DNA of 64,000 bases. Origin: Candidatus Flexifilum breve. GTDB taxonomy: Bacteria; Chloroflexota; Anaerolineae; Aggregatilineales; Phototrophicaceae. Both the position numbers and the translations under genes were made by a program. Below are positions 1 through 9,547 of this stretch, in pieces. A model generated the notes under the pieces. It searched no databases. It had not been told where the DNA came from and saw nothing but the letters and a program-made list of their open reading frames with translations. The stretch lies in NCBI GenBank assembly GCA_016717205.1, contig JADKGC010000001.1, positions 558,001 to 622,000 on the forward strand, written 5' to 3'. The number at the start of each line of letters is the position of its first letter. Position 1 is the stretch's first letter.

Positions 1-1254
1 CACGACGTGCGCGCCCACCGAGTGGAAGTCCTCATTGATGCTGCGTAGGACACTGCGCGAGCTGGCCCGGGCGATGGCCGCGACGACAATTCCGTTGACA
101 TGGGGAGCAGTCAGCAGGCTGGCGACCTTCGACTGGGCCCATGTGGTTGTGACCAAAACCGTGTAGCCTTCCCCTTCGAGATGCTTGATCAGGTTGTTCG
201 ATCCAGCGGCGGTCAACAGCGGCAGCAGATCGGTCGAGGGCGTGACAACCTTCAGGTGCATCACATTGGGCAGCCGGTGCAGTGGCACCAATTCATACAC
301 GTCTTCCGTCAATTCCGTGACTGGCGGCTGAGTTTGCTCAGTGGAGACCGGCGACACTGCGGGAATCTCATCCAATTCCAGAATGACCGTCTGCCGCCCA
401 CGCTGACCGAAGACTGCGGCGCAGTTGAGCGCAGTTTCGGTAGCACTCCCCTTTTCCACGCCCAGAATCATGAGGGAAGGCAGCGGCTGTCCATCATTGA
501 GCGCCGCCAGCTTGGCATTGAGCAGATGATAGCTGCGCGCAGCCGAGGAGCGCGGCGTATCAATGACCGCCACACCGTGGCTCTTTTCGGCTCCCCCCTG
601 CTTATCCATCGCGATCAGCACCGGAACGCCGAGGGCTTGTTCCAGCTCTTCGGGCTCTCTCAGCCGTGTGTCGAGGGTTTCGAACAGGAAGATGACGAAC
701 ACACTCAGCAGCACTCCAGATGCGCCAATGAACAGGGTACGCACCTCAATATCCTGATCCACTGGACTGCCCGTCGTGGCCGGTTCCAACACCGTGAGGC
801 GGTTGGTCGGCGGAATGCCCTCGGTAGTGCTGATGGGCACCTGACTCAACAAGACATCAGTGATGGTATTGGCGATTACGCGTGCCCGTTCCGCGTTATG
901 GTCTTGCACCCGGATGACCATTAACTGCGTCGCCGGCGTGGTGGAGATTTCGATGCTGCGCTGCAGTTCGGAGGGTGTTTCCTCCAGGGTCAACTGATTG
1001 ATGATCGTTTCCAGAAACGGTCGGACGGTGGGCAGCATCGCGTACGTTTCGAGCAGCTGAGTCGCAGTTCGAATATCGTCGAGACTCGGATTCGGATTAC
1101 TGATGCTTGAGCCAACCAGCAAGCGCGCCTCGGCTTCATACAACTGCGGGCGCTGACTGCTGAAGCAATACCCGGCTGCAGTGCTCAAAATGAGCGCGAT
1201 CGCGACAAACCACCACCAGCGACGTGCAATCCGCACGTAGTTTGACATGGCCAT
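1..1254 (-). CDS. Wzz-type polysaccharide chain-length protein with BY-kinase-like domain (partial)
   Basis: The gene runs off the left edge; 418 codons are visible. The start at 1254 (MAMSNYVRIARRWWW) is preceded by AGGAGAG with a 6-base spacer. A first membrane segment lies at residues 14-32. A periplasmic Wzz region follows (YEAEARLLVGSS, then a helical part), and a second membrane segment is at about 174-192 (RTLFIGASGVLLSVFVIF), followed by LEQALGVPVL. The last visible 150 residues resemble the cytoplasmic tyrosine-kinase fold of CpsD/Wzc proteins, but the expected P-loop is degenerate (GVEKGSATETA, residues 264-274, no GK-S/T). These proteins set polymer length in Wzy-dependent exopolysaccharide export at the inner membrane. 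The gene lies 25 bases downstream of a sugar transferase in the same direction, so the two are probably one operon. The Wzz assignment is firm; whether the C-terminal domain binds nucleotide is doubtful. Confidence 0.85.
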   Translation of the reverse strand, partial: MAMSNYVRIARRWWWFVAIALILSTAAGYCFSSQRPQLYEAEARLLVGSSISNPNPSLDDIRTATQLLETYAMLPTVRPFLETIINQLTLEETPSELQRSIEISTTPATQLMVIRVQDHNAERARVIANTITDVLLSQVPISTTEGIPPTNRLTVLEPATTGSPVDQDIEVRTLFIGASGVLLSVFVIFLFETLDTRLREPEELEQALGVPVLIAMDKQGGAEKSHGVAVIDTPRSSAARSYHLLNAKLAALNDGQPLPSLMILGVEKGSATETALNCAAVFGQRGRQTVILELDEIPAVSPVSTEQTQPPVTELTEDVYELVPLHRLPNVMHLKVVTPSTDLLPLLTAAGSNNLIKHLEGEGYTVLVTTTWAQSKVASLLTAPHVNGIVVAAIARASSRSVLRSINEDFHSVGAHVV

Positions 1255-1279
1255 CAATTGCTCTCCTGGCAAAACAGTG

Positions 1280-2950
1280 CTATCGCGCCCCATGGTGCCG
1301 AAGCACCCGCAGGGCAGTACGGACGAGGATTTGTAGATCGAGTGCCAGACTAAGCTTCTCGATGTATTTGATGTCCCAAATCAGTCGATTGTCAAAGTCG
1401 GTATCACCGCGGTCGTAAATTTGCCAGAGCCCCGTGATTCCCGGTGGCACGTTCAACCGCTCGGTATGAAACAGCGGGTATTTCTCCACCCCAAAGGAGG
1501 TGGGGCGTGGGCCGACGAGGCTCATTTGTCCGAGCAGCACGTTCAGCACCTGAGGCAGCTCGTCCAGGCTGGTCTTGCGCAGGATCTTGCCCACCCGCGT
1601 GATGCGCGGATCATTTTCGAGCTTTTCGCCCCGCTCATTGATAGTTTCGCCCCGCTCATTGACGGTCACGTTGAGTTCCGCGAGTTTCTGGTCAGCGTTG
1701 CGAATCATCGAGCGGAACTTGTACATTTTGAACTTATGCCCGCCCACGCCCGTGCGTTTCTGCATATAGAAGATGGGACGGCCATCATCGAGCAGGATCA
1801 GCCCGGCCACGACGAGGGTGAGCGGCAGCAAGAACGGGAGTGTGAGGGCGACGACGCCAATATCAAACATCCGTTTTACGCGCAGATAGATGTAGCGAGC
1901 GCTCGCGCTCTGGTACGGCAGCTGGTTCGCCCAGAAATTCGGATGAAAATAGGGCGTGGCGTTGAGCGCGTCGACGCCGACGCCATCGAATTGCGGGGCC
2001 AGGCGGCTGGGCTGCGGGAAACCAGGCCCGAAGATCGTCTGCAAGGACTGGAACATGTTGACTTGACGGTTCGGAAGCTGGGGCTGCGTGCCGGTATTCC
2101 CGGTGTCGACCGACGTCGGACGGCGAATAGCGTTCGCGGTGTTGTTGTCGGTCGCGTCATCGGCCCGCTGAATAGCTTTCTTGACCAGATCCTTTAAGAC
2201 GAAGCCATCCTCAGGGAAATTGGCGGTGCCCGTCGGCACTTTCACGTTGAGTGACAGCCAGATCAGGTCCTTGATGCGCTGTTCGACAGCCGCCGTGTTT
2301 TCGGGCGTTGATTCGGGCAGGCACACCAGCACGTTATCGCCATACCACACGACCAGTTCATTCATATAGAGTGCCGCTTCAGCAATGCGTGAGACGCGGT
2401 TGCGCAGGTAACGACGCTGAAGAATCGCCTCGTAGTTGAAAAGAACATCTGTACGCGAGTGCGCCTGCGTCAGAACTTCTACGCGGAAATAAATGAAACC
2501 GACCGGTCGATTGAACCGACGCGCACGGAACAGCTCGGTATTCATCTCATCTTCACCGGTGATCATGGAGTGCGCGCGTGTATCCTCTGCCCCGGTCACA
2601 ACACTTTCAAAAACGTGCTCGAAATTGGTAACGACGCTGGAAATAAGGCGCCCCAACAAAATCGTTGCGGTCAAAAGGACCACTTCTATCAGAATGACGA
2701 CCGGCAGCGACGAACCATCGTTGAACGCCAGTAGACGCATAAAGACATATAAGATTCCCGTGCCACCAAACAAAAGATCTAGCCGCATCGTGCTGAGGTC
2801 GGGGAGGAGCAGCGTTGCTATCACGAATCCGGCAGCCAACACATAGACAATCGAGGAGAGGTTCAAAGCAATTATGTCTGGGCGCTCAATATTGAAGAGC
2901 AGGGTTAACCATAACGAAAAAACGACAATCAAGACGCGAAGGCGAACCAT
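1280..2950 (-). CDS. Undecaprenyl-phosphate sugar phosphotransferase (PglC/WcaJ-type)
   Basis: The protein has 556 residues. The N-terminal 105 residues hold about four membrane segments. Residues about 138-270 look like a degenerate GGDEF-fold domain (RRFNRPVGFIYFRV, later DNVLVCLPES) without a GGDEF signature. The C-terminal 210 residues are a bacterial sugar transferase domain (Bac_transf), with a re-entrant hydrophobic helix after KRMFDIG and the motifs KFRSM, KTSLDELPQ, GQMSLVGPRP and PGITGLWQ. The enzyme loads the first sugar phosphate onto undecaprenyl phosphate to begin an exopolysaccharide repeat unit. The start has GAGGT 7 bases upstream. An 18-base direct repeat (1624-1641 and 1645-1662) duplicates seven residues (NERGETI / NERGEKL) in the catalytic domain. 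The gene is co-directional with the Wzz gene. Confidence 0.9.
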   Translation of the reverse strand: MVRLRVLIVVFSLWLTLLFNIERPDIIALNLSSIVYVLAAGFVIATLLLPDLSTMRLDLLFGGTGILYVFMRLLAFNDGSSLPVVILIEVVLLTATILLGRLISSVVTNFEHVFESVVTGAEDTRAHSMITGEDEMNTELFRARRFNRPVGFIYFRVEVLTQAHSRTDVLFNYEAILQRRYLRNRVSRIAEAALYMNELVVWYGDNVLVCLPESTPENTAAVEQRIKDLIWLSLNVKVPTGTANFPEDGFVLKDLVKKAIQRADDATDNNTANAIRRPTSVDTGNTGTQPQLPNRQVNMFQSLQTIFGPGFPQPSRLAPQFDGVGVDALNATPYFHPNFWANQLPYQSASARYIYLRVKRMFDIGVVALTLPFLLPLTLVVAGLILLDDGRPIFYMQKRTGVGGHKFKMYKFRSMIRNADQKLAELNVTVNERGETINERGEKLENDPRITRVGKILRKTSLDELPQVLNVLLGQMSLVGPRPTSFGVEKYPLFHTERLNVPPGITGLWQIYDRGDTDFDNRLIWDIKYIEKLSLALDLQILVRTALRVLRHHGAR

Positions 2951-3182
2951 GACTTTTACCTCAATTGAAAGTACGGATCGTCGGAGAACTGTTTGTATGG
3001 AAACAGTTATAGATTGAATGGTTGACTAGGCGACCTTACAGGCCCCTTACACACATAGGGTATAAGCATAAATTTTTACGAAATTCGTTTAGCAATGTTT
3101 TATGTGGCGAATTCCCCTTAATCCGGGGGCGCGGGCGTTCTGAGGGAGGATTTTCTGAGGAAGTTGCGGCTAATAAAGCAGT

Positions 3183-3214
3183 ATACGGGGCTAACGATGC
3201 CGTTAGTCCCGTAT
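3183..3214 (-). terminator. Hairpin downstream of pentapeptide gene
   Basis: A 14-bp stem (atacggggctaacg / cgttagtcccgtat, one G-U pair) closes a 4-base loop about 65 bases after the stop of the minus-strand pentapeptide gene. The following T-run on that strand is short, so it is either a weak terminator or another structured element. The rest of 2951-3277 is non-coding between two minus-strand genes, with nothing else recognised. Confidence 0.45.
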
Positions 3215-3277
3215 GTTAGGAATTGGTTAGGTTTGAAAACTGTTAGTTACGCGCCGCCGATGTGCGCGTCCGATTGA

Positions 3278-3901
3278 CTACACCGATACCAACTGTTTGA
3301 CGTTGACTTGCGGGCACCAGAACGAACCATCGGGAAGAATGGTACGCGCATCGAAGCGTGGGGCGAGCTGGCCTTTCAGTCGCTCGTTTTCGACATGATC
3401 CTGACGTTCAAGCAGCTGTTCGACCCGCTCAGCCGCCCGTGGCGCATCATTCGGATAAAGGAATGCAAAGCGGAGATTCGCCCCGGTCAGGTTGGCACCG
3501 CTCAAGTCAGCACCCCAGAGAAATGCATGGCGCAAATCGGCATTGGAAAGATCGGCACCCCGTAGGTTGGCGCCGTTCAGGTTGGCATCGCGCAGATCTG
3601 CCCCGCTTAAGTTCGCGTTGCTCAAATCTGCCCGGTACAGGTCAATGGCGGGCAGGACAGCACTGGCCAGATTGGCCGCATGCAACGCTGCTCCCGCAAA
3701 CACACCTTGCACGGTTCCATCTTCCAGCCAACCACGAGCACGCAGCGCAGTTACGGCGCGAGTCGCCGTTTCCCGATCAGGGGACGCCATTTCAAGGAGA
3801 AGACGAGACTTCAGATACGGAGGATACAGAATCTCGACGAGTGAGCGCAGGAGGTGTTCAAGTTGTGTGAACATATTCACGGTACGCCTGTTGATAGTCA
3901 T
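3278..3901 (-). CDS. Pentapeptide-repeat protein
   Basis: The protein has 207 residues. The first 70 residues are predicted helical, with no signal peptide. Residues about 75-155 are A(D/N)Lxx pentapeptide repeats (ADLSNANLSGADLRDANL, then NLRGADLSNADLRHAFL), which form a right-handed quadrilateral beta-helix. The last 40 residues are charged and non-repetitive and end near a WCPQ motif. Known members do many things, including protection of DNA gyrase and scaffolding; the substrate cannot be told from the sequence. The start could be 3901 or the ATG at 3874; neither has a clear ribosome-binding site. The gene stands alone, with non-coding DNA on both sides. Confidence 0.85.
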   Translation of the reverse strand: MTINRRTVNMFTQLEHLLRSLVEILYPPYLKSRLLLEMASPDRETATRAVTALRARGWLEDGTVQGVFAGAALHAANLASAVLPAIDLYRADLSNANLSGADLRDANLNGANLRGADLSNADLRHAFLWGADLSGANLTGANLRFAFLYPNDAPRAAERVEQLLERQDHVENERLKGQLAPRFDARTILPDGSFWCPQVNVKQLVSV

Positions 3902-5185
3902 TAGTTGCGATTTAGGATGAAACTATCCATATATTTATTCTAATTTACCTTTTGCCCTATAAATGCTTAAGATTTTTCTTCGCTCATGCTTTCGAGCATC
4001 TGCGGCTGCTTGAGACCTGCATCAGCCAGCTTATCCACAACACACCCTCATCATACGGCCCTCTTGTTAAATTACACTTAAATGAATATAAAGGCTACTA
4101 TAACAGCCTGTGTACTCACAATCCTATAAACTTGGTGCACTCATAATGAACATTAAGAAACCTATGGTAGACATCAGCCGAACGCACCGCGTTTTAACGC
4201 TTAAATCGCCATAAACCTAAGCCAAGGTCTGAAAGGCACCAAACAAAGCCAAGATCTGAGGGTGCTTAAAAACCGTCAGATTCCGACCTCACCCCGAACT
4301 CAGCGAAGGGACCCAGCTTCGTCTGCCAAGCCGAATTTGTTTTCGTAGGGACACGATTCATCGCATCCACTGGCGAATGGAAAGGCTTCAAGGGATGGTT
4401 TTTAGATTCCCTCATGCCTCGTCCTATGGCTGACATTCGGTTTGTTGACTGACAAAGGTATTCTATCTTATTTGAAGCGATACGGCATCCCGGTCGCGGC
4501 AGGCCGACTTCGACCTATCGAAACCATCTGCCCCTAATCAACGCTTGATCCGTTCGCAGCGAGCGCGGCAGATCACATCCCCTCGAAAAGGCATTGGGTC
4601 TGGCGATGAGTGTTGGCTCCCCTTTTCTCCATATGGGGAATGGTGAGGATGACGTTTGGTATTGAGCCAATTGCTAAGCCAGCGACAGGTAACCCATTGT
4701 CACGGCATTCGACGCACTTACCGGCCTGCCTTGTGCTTGGGCTGACAAACGGGCATTGGCTAGACCTCATGCCTCGTCCTTACAACATAATTCGCCTCCT
4801 TACACGAACGTTGAGGACGGAACACGTTGGACGATCAAGGCCGCTTTCGGGATGCGCTTCGGCGCGCCCGCGGTCAGCCGACAAGTCAAAAATACCTCTT
4901 TCACGGTGCTGTCTGAGGGAAACGACTCGCGGAACGTTAGGGCTGGCCTGCCGGGCGTCTATGCCGCGAAGAGCGCTCGACTTTGGCGGGTATTCACGCC
5001 GGTCGGCCGTATTAGCAAAAACACTTGCCAAATAATACTATGACTCCATTCTTGCGTATTTTAGGCATTTGCAAGGTATCGGTTCAATATAATCCATGAT
5101 AGGTGGATTCGGCGTCCGGTCACGCAATGGGATCGGTGTCGCCCTGCTCAGTTTTCACTTAGAAACCCTAACTGTGAGAAACGTC
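3902..5185. other. Long region without a recognisable gene
   Basis: About 1.28 kb lies between divergent genes. The part from 3920 to 4170 is clearly more AT-rich than the flanks. Short ORFs (for example 4610-5035) lack family resemblance, ribosome-binding sites and coding-like composition. Two short direct repeats are visible: ctcatgcctcgtcct near 4412 and again near 4767, and a degenerate pair gccaaggtctga / gccaagatctga near 4223 and 4248. No RNA family was recognised. Confidence 0.5.
5088..5093 (+). promoter_or_regulatory. Putative -10 box (TATAAT)
   Basis: A perfect TATAAT sits about 93 bases upstream of the chosen start at 5186. No good -35 lies at 16-18 bases. A TTGCAA is present, but only 13 bases away. 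It is a weak promoter prediction for the secreted protein gene. Confidence 0.3.
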
Positions 5186-8100
5186 ATGATAAAGATGCCC
5201 TCAGGTCGTTCTGGAAGCCTCCGCTGGAGTGTCGCTGTAGCCGTGGTTCTGTGCCTGCTGATGTTTGCTGCGCCACAGCCCAGCCAAGCACAGGACGATG
5301 TCGGCTATCAGGATTTCGTCTATGGCTCGGTCTGTTCCGGTTCCGTAAGCGGTGAAAAGCCGGAAAGTAAGGTCTGGTGGAATGACGGCTATTGGTGGGG
5401 AAGCCTGTGCAATCCCGCAGGAACCGGTTATTTCATCCACCGCATGGATCCGGCGGTTCACATCTGGGTGAATACGGGTGTCGCCATCGATAACCGCACC
5501 AGCAGCAACGCGGACACGCTGTGGGACTCCAAAACGCAGAAGCTGTATATCGTGTCCCATCTCTTCACGAACGCCGGGAGCGCGACCAGCTCTGTCTCCC
5601 AATGGGGACGGTTGTACCGTTACAGCTACAACGCCGGCACCGATACCTATAGCTTGGATTCTGGGTTCCCGGTTACGGTAACTCAGGGGAAATCTGAAAC
5701 ACTGGTTCTCGCCAAGGACTCTGTGGGACGGTTGTGGGTTACTTACGTCGAAGACTCCAAAGTCATGGTGAACGTTTCCACAGGTAATGACGCCGTCTGG
5801 GGGACTCCCTTCCAACTCCCGGGGTCGGCGCCGTTCGCACCCAACAGCGACGATATCGCCTCCATCATTGCCCTGCCCAGCAATCAGATCGGCGTCATGT
5901 GGAGCAGTCAGCGCAGCGATACCTTCTACTATGCCGTTCACAATGATGCGGATCCGGTCAACACCTGGAAACCGATTGAGATCGCGCTCAGTGGCAACAA
6001 CATCAGCGACGATCACCTCAATATGAAAGTCGACTCAACCGGGCGCTTGTTTGTGGCAGCCAAGACCAGTCTGACGGGTTCGAACCCGATGGTGATTCTG
6101 CTGAGACGGCAAACCAATGGTCAGTGGTCGAGTCACACGTTTGGACTGGGTACAGACGGACATACACGCCCGATCATCCAAATCCATGAAGCGACGAACC
6201 GCCTGTATCTGTTTGCAACCTCTCCTAACAGCGGCGGTCGCATTTACTACAAATCGACGGATATGACGAATATTAGCTTTACGTCGGGATTAGGCCAGGT
6301 GATCATCAGTTCGAGCGACTCGACCCGCATCAATAACGTGTCATCGACCAAACAGAACCTGGATGTACTACCGGGTCTCTTGATCATCGCGAACGACGGC
6401 GACACAAACACCTATTTCCATAACTATCTCGTCTTTGGCCCGGCGACGCCGAGCCCGACGCCCAGCAATACGCCGACGGCTACCAACACGCCGACGCCCA
6501 GCAGTACACCAACGGCCACCAATACGGCCTCGATTACGCCCACACCGACCAACACGGCAACGCCCAGCACGACCCCGACGGCGACTAATACGCCGACGCC
6601 CAGCAGTACGCCAACGCCGAGCAGCACACCAACGGCCACCAACACGCCCGGCGGACAAACCACCTTGAGCTTCACGCCGTCGGATGACGTCTATGTGCGG
6701 TCGACCAGTCCTAACAGTAACTACGCTGGGACAGCGGCGCTGCGCCTGCGCGCAACCAGCAGCGAAATCTACACCAGCTATCTGCGCTTCAACGTGACTG
6801 GCGTGAGCAGCTCTATCATCCGCGCGGTCGTACGCTTGTACGTGATCGATGACAGCCCACAGGGCGGCTCGATCTACAGCGTCGCCAACACTTACCTCAA
6901 CACGAGTACGCCGTGGGTTGAGACGGGTTTGACGTGGAACAACGCGCCTATCATCGGCGGCACGCCGTTGGCGACCGTGGGGCAGGCGGCACTGGGGACG
7001 TGGGTTGAGTTTGACGTGACCGCGGCGATCACGGGTGACGGCGCGTACAGCTTCGGCCTAAACTCCCCGTCGACCAACAGCGTACTGTACAACAGCAAAG
7101 AAGCGGCGGCGAATCATCCCGTCTTGGTGATTGACTTTGGGACAGCCAATACAGCGACGCCGACCAGCACGCCAACGCCGAGCGCGACACCCACCGCAAC
7201 TGATACGCCATCGGCCACGCCCACCGCAACCGAAACAGCAACGCCTAGTGACACCCCCACGGTCACTAATACGCCCACCCCAACCGAAACGGCGACTCCT
7301 AGTGCGACACCGACCGCAACCGAGACCGCCTCGAATACGCCTACACCGACCGCAACGGCAACGCCTAGTGACACTCCCACAGTCACCAATACGCCCACCC
7401 CGACCGAAACGGCGACCCCCAGTGCGACACCCACCGCGACCAATACCCCCGGCGGACAAACATCCTTGAGCTACACGCCGTCGGATGATGTCTATGTGAA
7501 GTCGACCAGTCCCAACAACAACTACAACGGGATGACGGCGCTGCGCCTGCGCTTGACCAGCAGCGAAACCTATACCAGCTATCTGCGTTTCAACGTGACG
7601 GGCGTGAGCAGCCCCATCACCCGGGCTGTCGTGCGCTTGTACGTGATCGATGATAGTCCGCAGGGCGGCTCGATCTATAGTGTCGCCGATACCTATCTCA
7701 ACACGAGCACCCCTTGGGTTGAGTCCGGGTTGACATGGAACAATGCGCCCACCATCGGCGGCGCGCCGCTCGCGACCGTGGGTCAGGCTGCGCTGGGGAC
7801 GTGGGTTGAGTTTGACGTGACCGCCGCGATCACGGGGGATGGCGCGTACAGCTTCGGCTTAAATTCGTCGTCAACCAACAGCGTGCTGTACAACACCAAA
7901 GAGGCCGCTGCAAACCACCCCACGTTGGTGATCGAATTTGAGTCCGGCGCACCGCCGGCTCAACAGGTCGAGAGTCCGCTTGTTGTGGAACTCCCACCGC
8001 CCGTGGCGGCACCGGCTCACCTCACAGGTTATGGGGAATGCAGTACTGGCACACTCACCTTCTACATTACGGCTGCCGAGGGCGATTTCAGTAATGTTCT

Positions 8101-9340
8101 CTATGGCGTGTTCGGACCAACAGGCACACTCGTTCTCGCTCAGTTCGACACACTAGTCAGTGGTCAAACGGTGATCGTGCCCGTCGGCACGGTTACGACC
8201 ACCGGGCTCTACACGCTGGCCGCGGACGCCGAAGGCTTCGCTATATCGGTCGACTGTGTGGTGCCGACTGTTGAGCCGACGCTGACACCGAGTTCAACGC
8301 CAACCGCGGTCGAGGTTCTACCGACGTCGACCAGCGCCAGTCCGGTCATCAGCGGAAGCGGCGTGTGTGCGAACGGCGTCCTGTCGTATGACATCATGCC
8401 GACCTCCGTCGACGTGCAGACCCTACCCTATCACGTCAGCAGCCCGCACGGCGTCGTCGACAACAATCAACTGACCGGGTTGGTGAGCGGTCAGCCCGTC
8501 CGACTCGAGTTCAATGGCATCATCGTCGCTGGCACCTACACGCTGGTCGTCGCCGATAATCTGCTCCAGGTCGCCGTCGACTGCCCCGCCTACATTCCAT
8601 CGGCCCCCGTCACGCCGACGCTTGTGCCGTCCGCTACGCCGATCGCGCCGATGCCCCTGCCCGTGCTGGAACAGTTTACGGACAGTGGCCGTTGGCTGCC
8701 CTCGGGCGGTTGGCTGTTCGCAACCGACGCGCAAAACGGTTATTGGGCGGTGGACACTTCAGTCCGCGGTCTGGTGAGCGTGCTTCAGTCCGAGGCGCAG
8801 ATTGATCTTACAACGGCGGGCGTACCGCGCTTGACCTTTAGGGCGCAGACTGCCTTGTCCAGCGTCGATCGCGTCGCGGTCGACCTCCTGCCGGAGGGTC
8901 AGGTCACCTGGCAGACGGTGTTCGAAATGGCGGGCACGTTGTCGGATTGGACGGAATACGAGCTTGATCTGTCGGCCTATGTGGGACAGCGTGTCTGGCT
9001 TCGCATCCGCGTCGACACGAGCGCCATCCTACCGGAGAACGACACGTCCACCTATTTCAGTCTGGACGCGCTGGAAATCAGTGCCGTGACGACGCCGACA
9101 CTCACGATTGAGCCAACGGCGACGCCCAGCGCCACGCCAACACCGGAAGCGATCAGCCCGCCGCCGACCGTGGTTCCAACTGAAGTCTCGCCCACCGCGA
9201 CGTCCACCCCAACACCGACACCGACCGCGGTTCCAACGGAAGTCACGCCGACGGCGACGCCCAGTCCCACGCCGACACCGGAGGTGGTCAGCCCGCCACC
9301 GCCCCCCTCAGAAGCGGGCAACGGAAGCTCCGGCAGTTAG
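5186..9340 (+). CDS. Large secreted protein: propeller-like region, two DNRLRE domains, Thr-Pro linkers
   Basis: Starting at ATG 5186, the product is 1,384 residues with a signal peptide (charged start, then VAVAVVLCLLMFAAP, cleaved near QPSQAQ). An upstream in-frame ATG at 5096 would bury this signal, so 5186 is preferred. Residues about 37-415 contain repeated WG/SD-type beta strands compatible with a sialidase-like propeller. Thr-Pro-rich linkers follow at about 420-490 and 652-756. Two nearly identical DNRLRE domains lie at about 492-651 and 758-920 (SDDVYVRSTSPNSNY and SDDVYVKSTSPNNNY). Two short beta domains, a jelly-roll-like domain (about 1158-1300) and a Thr-Pro tail complete it. DNRLRE domains occur in secreted carbohydrate-associated proteins. 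No LPXTG motif or catalytic motif was recognised. The role is probably extracellular adhesion or glycan binding. Confidence 0.85.
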   Translation: MIKMPSGRSGSLRWSVAVAVVLCLLMFAAPQPSQAQDDVGYQDFVYGSVCSGSVSGEKPESKVWWNDGYWWGSLCNPAGTGYFIHRMDPAVHIWVNTGVAIDNRTSSNADTLWDSKTQKLYIVSHLFTNAGSATSSVSQWGRLYRYSYNAGTDTYSLDSGFPVTVTQGKSETLVLAKDSVGRLWVTYVEDSKVMVNVSTGNDAVWGTPFQLPGSAPFAPNSDDIASIIALPSNQIGVMWSSQRSDTFYYAVHNDADPVNTWKPIEIALSGNNISDDHLNMKVDSTGRLFVAAKTSLTGSNPMVILLRRQTNGQWSSHTFGLGTDGHTRPIIQIHEATNRLYLFATSPNSGGRIYYKSTDMTNISFTSGLGQVIISSSDSTRINNVSSTKQNLDVLPGLLIIANDGDTNTYFHNYLVFGPATPSPTPSNTPTATNTPTPSSTPTATNTASITPTPTNTATPSTTPTATNTPTPSSTPTPSSTPTATNTPGGQTTLSFTPSDDVYVRSTSPNSNYAGTAALRLRATSSEIYTSYLRFNVTGVSSSIIRAVVRLYVIDDSPQGGSIYSVANTYLNTSTPWVETGLTWNNAPIIGGTPLATVGQAALGTWVEFDVTAAITGDGAYSFGLNSPSTNSVLYNSKEAAANHPVLVIDFGTANTATPTSTPTPSATPTATDTPSATPTATETATPSDTPTVTNTPTPTETATPSATPTATETASNTPTPTATATPSDTPTVTNTPTPTETATPSATPTATNTPGGQTSLSYTPSDDVYVKSTSPNNNYNGMTALRLRLTSSETYTSYLRFNVTGVSSPITRAVVRLYVIDDSPQGGSIYSVADTYLNTSTPWVESGLTWNNAPTIGGAPLATVGQAALGTWVEFDVTAAITGDGAYSFGLNSSSTNSVLYNTKEAAANHPTLVIEFESGAPPAQQVESPLVVELPPPVAAPAHLTGYGECSTGTLTFYITAAEGDFSNVLYGVFGPTGTLVLAQFDTLVSGQTVIVPVGTVTTTGLYTLAADAEGFAISVDCVVPTVEPTLTPSSTPTAVEVLPTSTSASPVISGSGVCANGVLSYDIMPTSVDVQTLPYHVSSPHGVVDNNQLTGLVSGQPVRLEFNGIIVAGTYTLVVADNLLQVAVDCPAYIPSAPVTPTLVPSATPIAPMPLPVLEQFTDSGRWLPSGGWLFATDAQNGYWAVDTSVRGLVSVLQSEAQIDLTTAGVPRLTFRAQTALSSVDRVAVDLLPEGQVTWQTVFEMAGTLSDWTEYELDLSAYVGQRVWLRIRVDTSAILPENDTSTYFSLDALEISAVTTPTLTIEPTATPSATPTPEAISPPPTVVPTEVSPTATSTPTPTPTAVPTEVTPTATPSPTPTPEVVSPPPPPSEAGNGSSGS
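6661..7940 (+). repeat. Tandemly duplicated DNRLRE-coding segments
   Basis: Two segments of about 480 bases (6661-7139 and 7459-7940) encode almost the same domain and remain highly similar at the DNA level. They are separated by about 320 bases of Thr-Pro linker that is itself repetitive. This points to recent duplication or gene conversion within the gene. Confidence 0.85.
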
Positions 9341-9361
9341 GGGCTTGATCGAACCGAAATG

Positions 9362-9409
9362 CCGAAATGAAAAGACACCCTCCTGAAGGAGGGTGTCTTT
9401 TCATTTCGG
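9362..9409. terminator. Perfect bidirectional terminator hairpin
   Basis: A 22-bp perfect stem (9362-9383 and 9388-9409) closes a TGAA loop 21 bases after the stop at 9340. The A-rich lower part of one arm and T-rich part of the other (aaaa/tttt beside the GC core gacaccctcc) allow termination in both directions between the convergent genes at 5186-9340 and 9548-18128. Confidence 0.9.
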
Positions 9410-9547
9410 ATCGCGACGCCGTACCGTCAACGCGTCCCCCTCACCCCAACCGCTCTTCCATGCAAGAGAGGCGAGGAGCTACGAACAACGCTTTTGCTGT
9501 GGCCCCTCCCTGAATTCGAGGGGGGTCACAGCAGCGTTCTCTATGAC

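Noticed and set aside
4610..5035. 141-codon plus-strand ORF in the long gene-free region
   Set aside because: No ribosome-binding site, low-quality composition, overlapping ORFs in other frames and no recognisable family.
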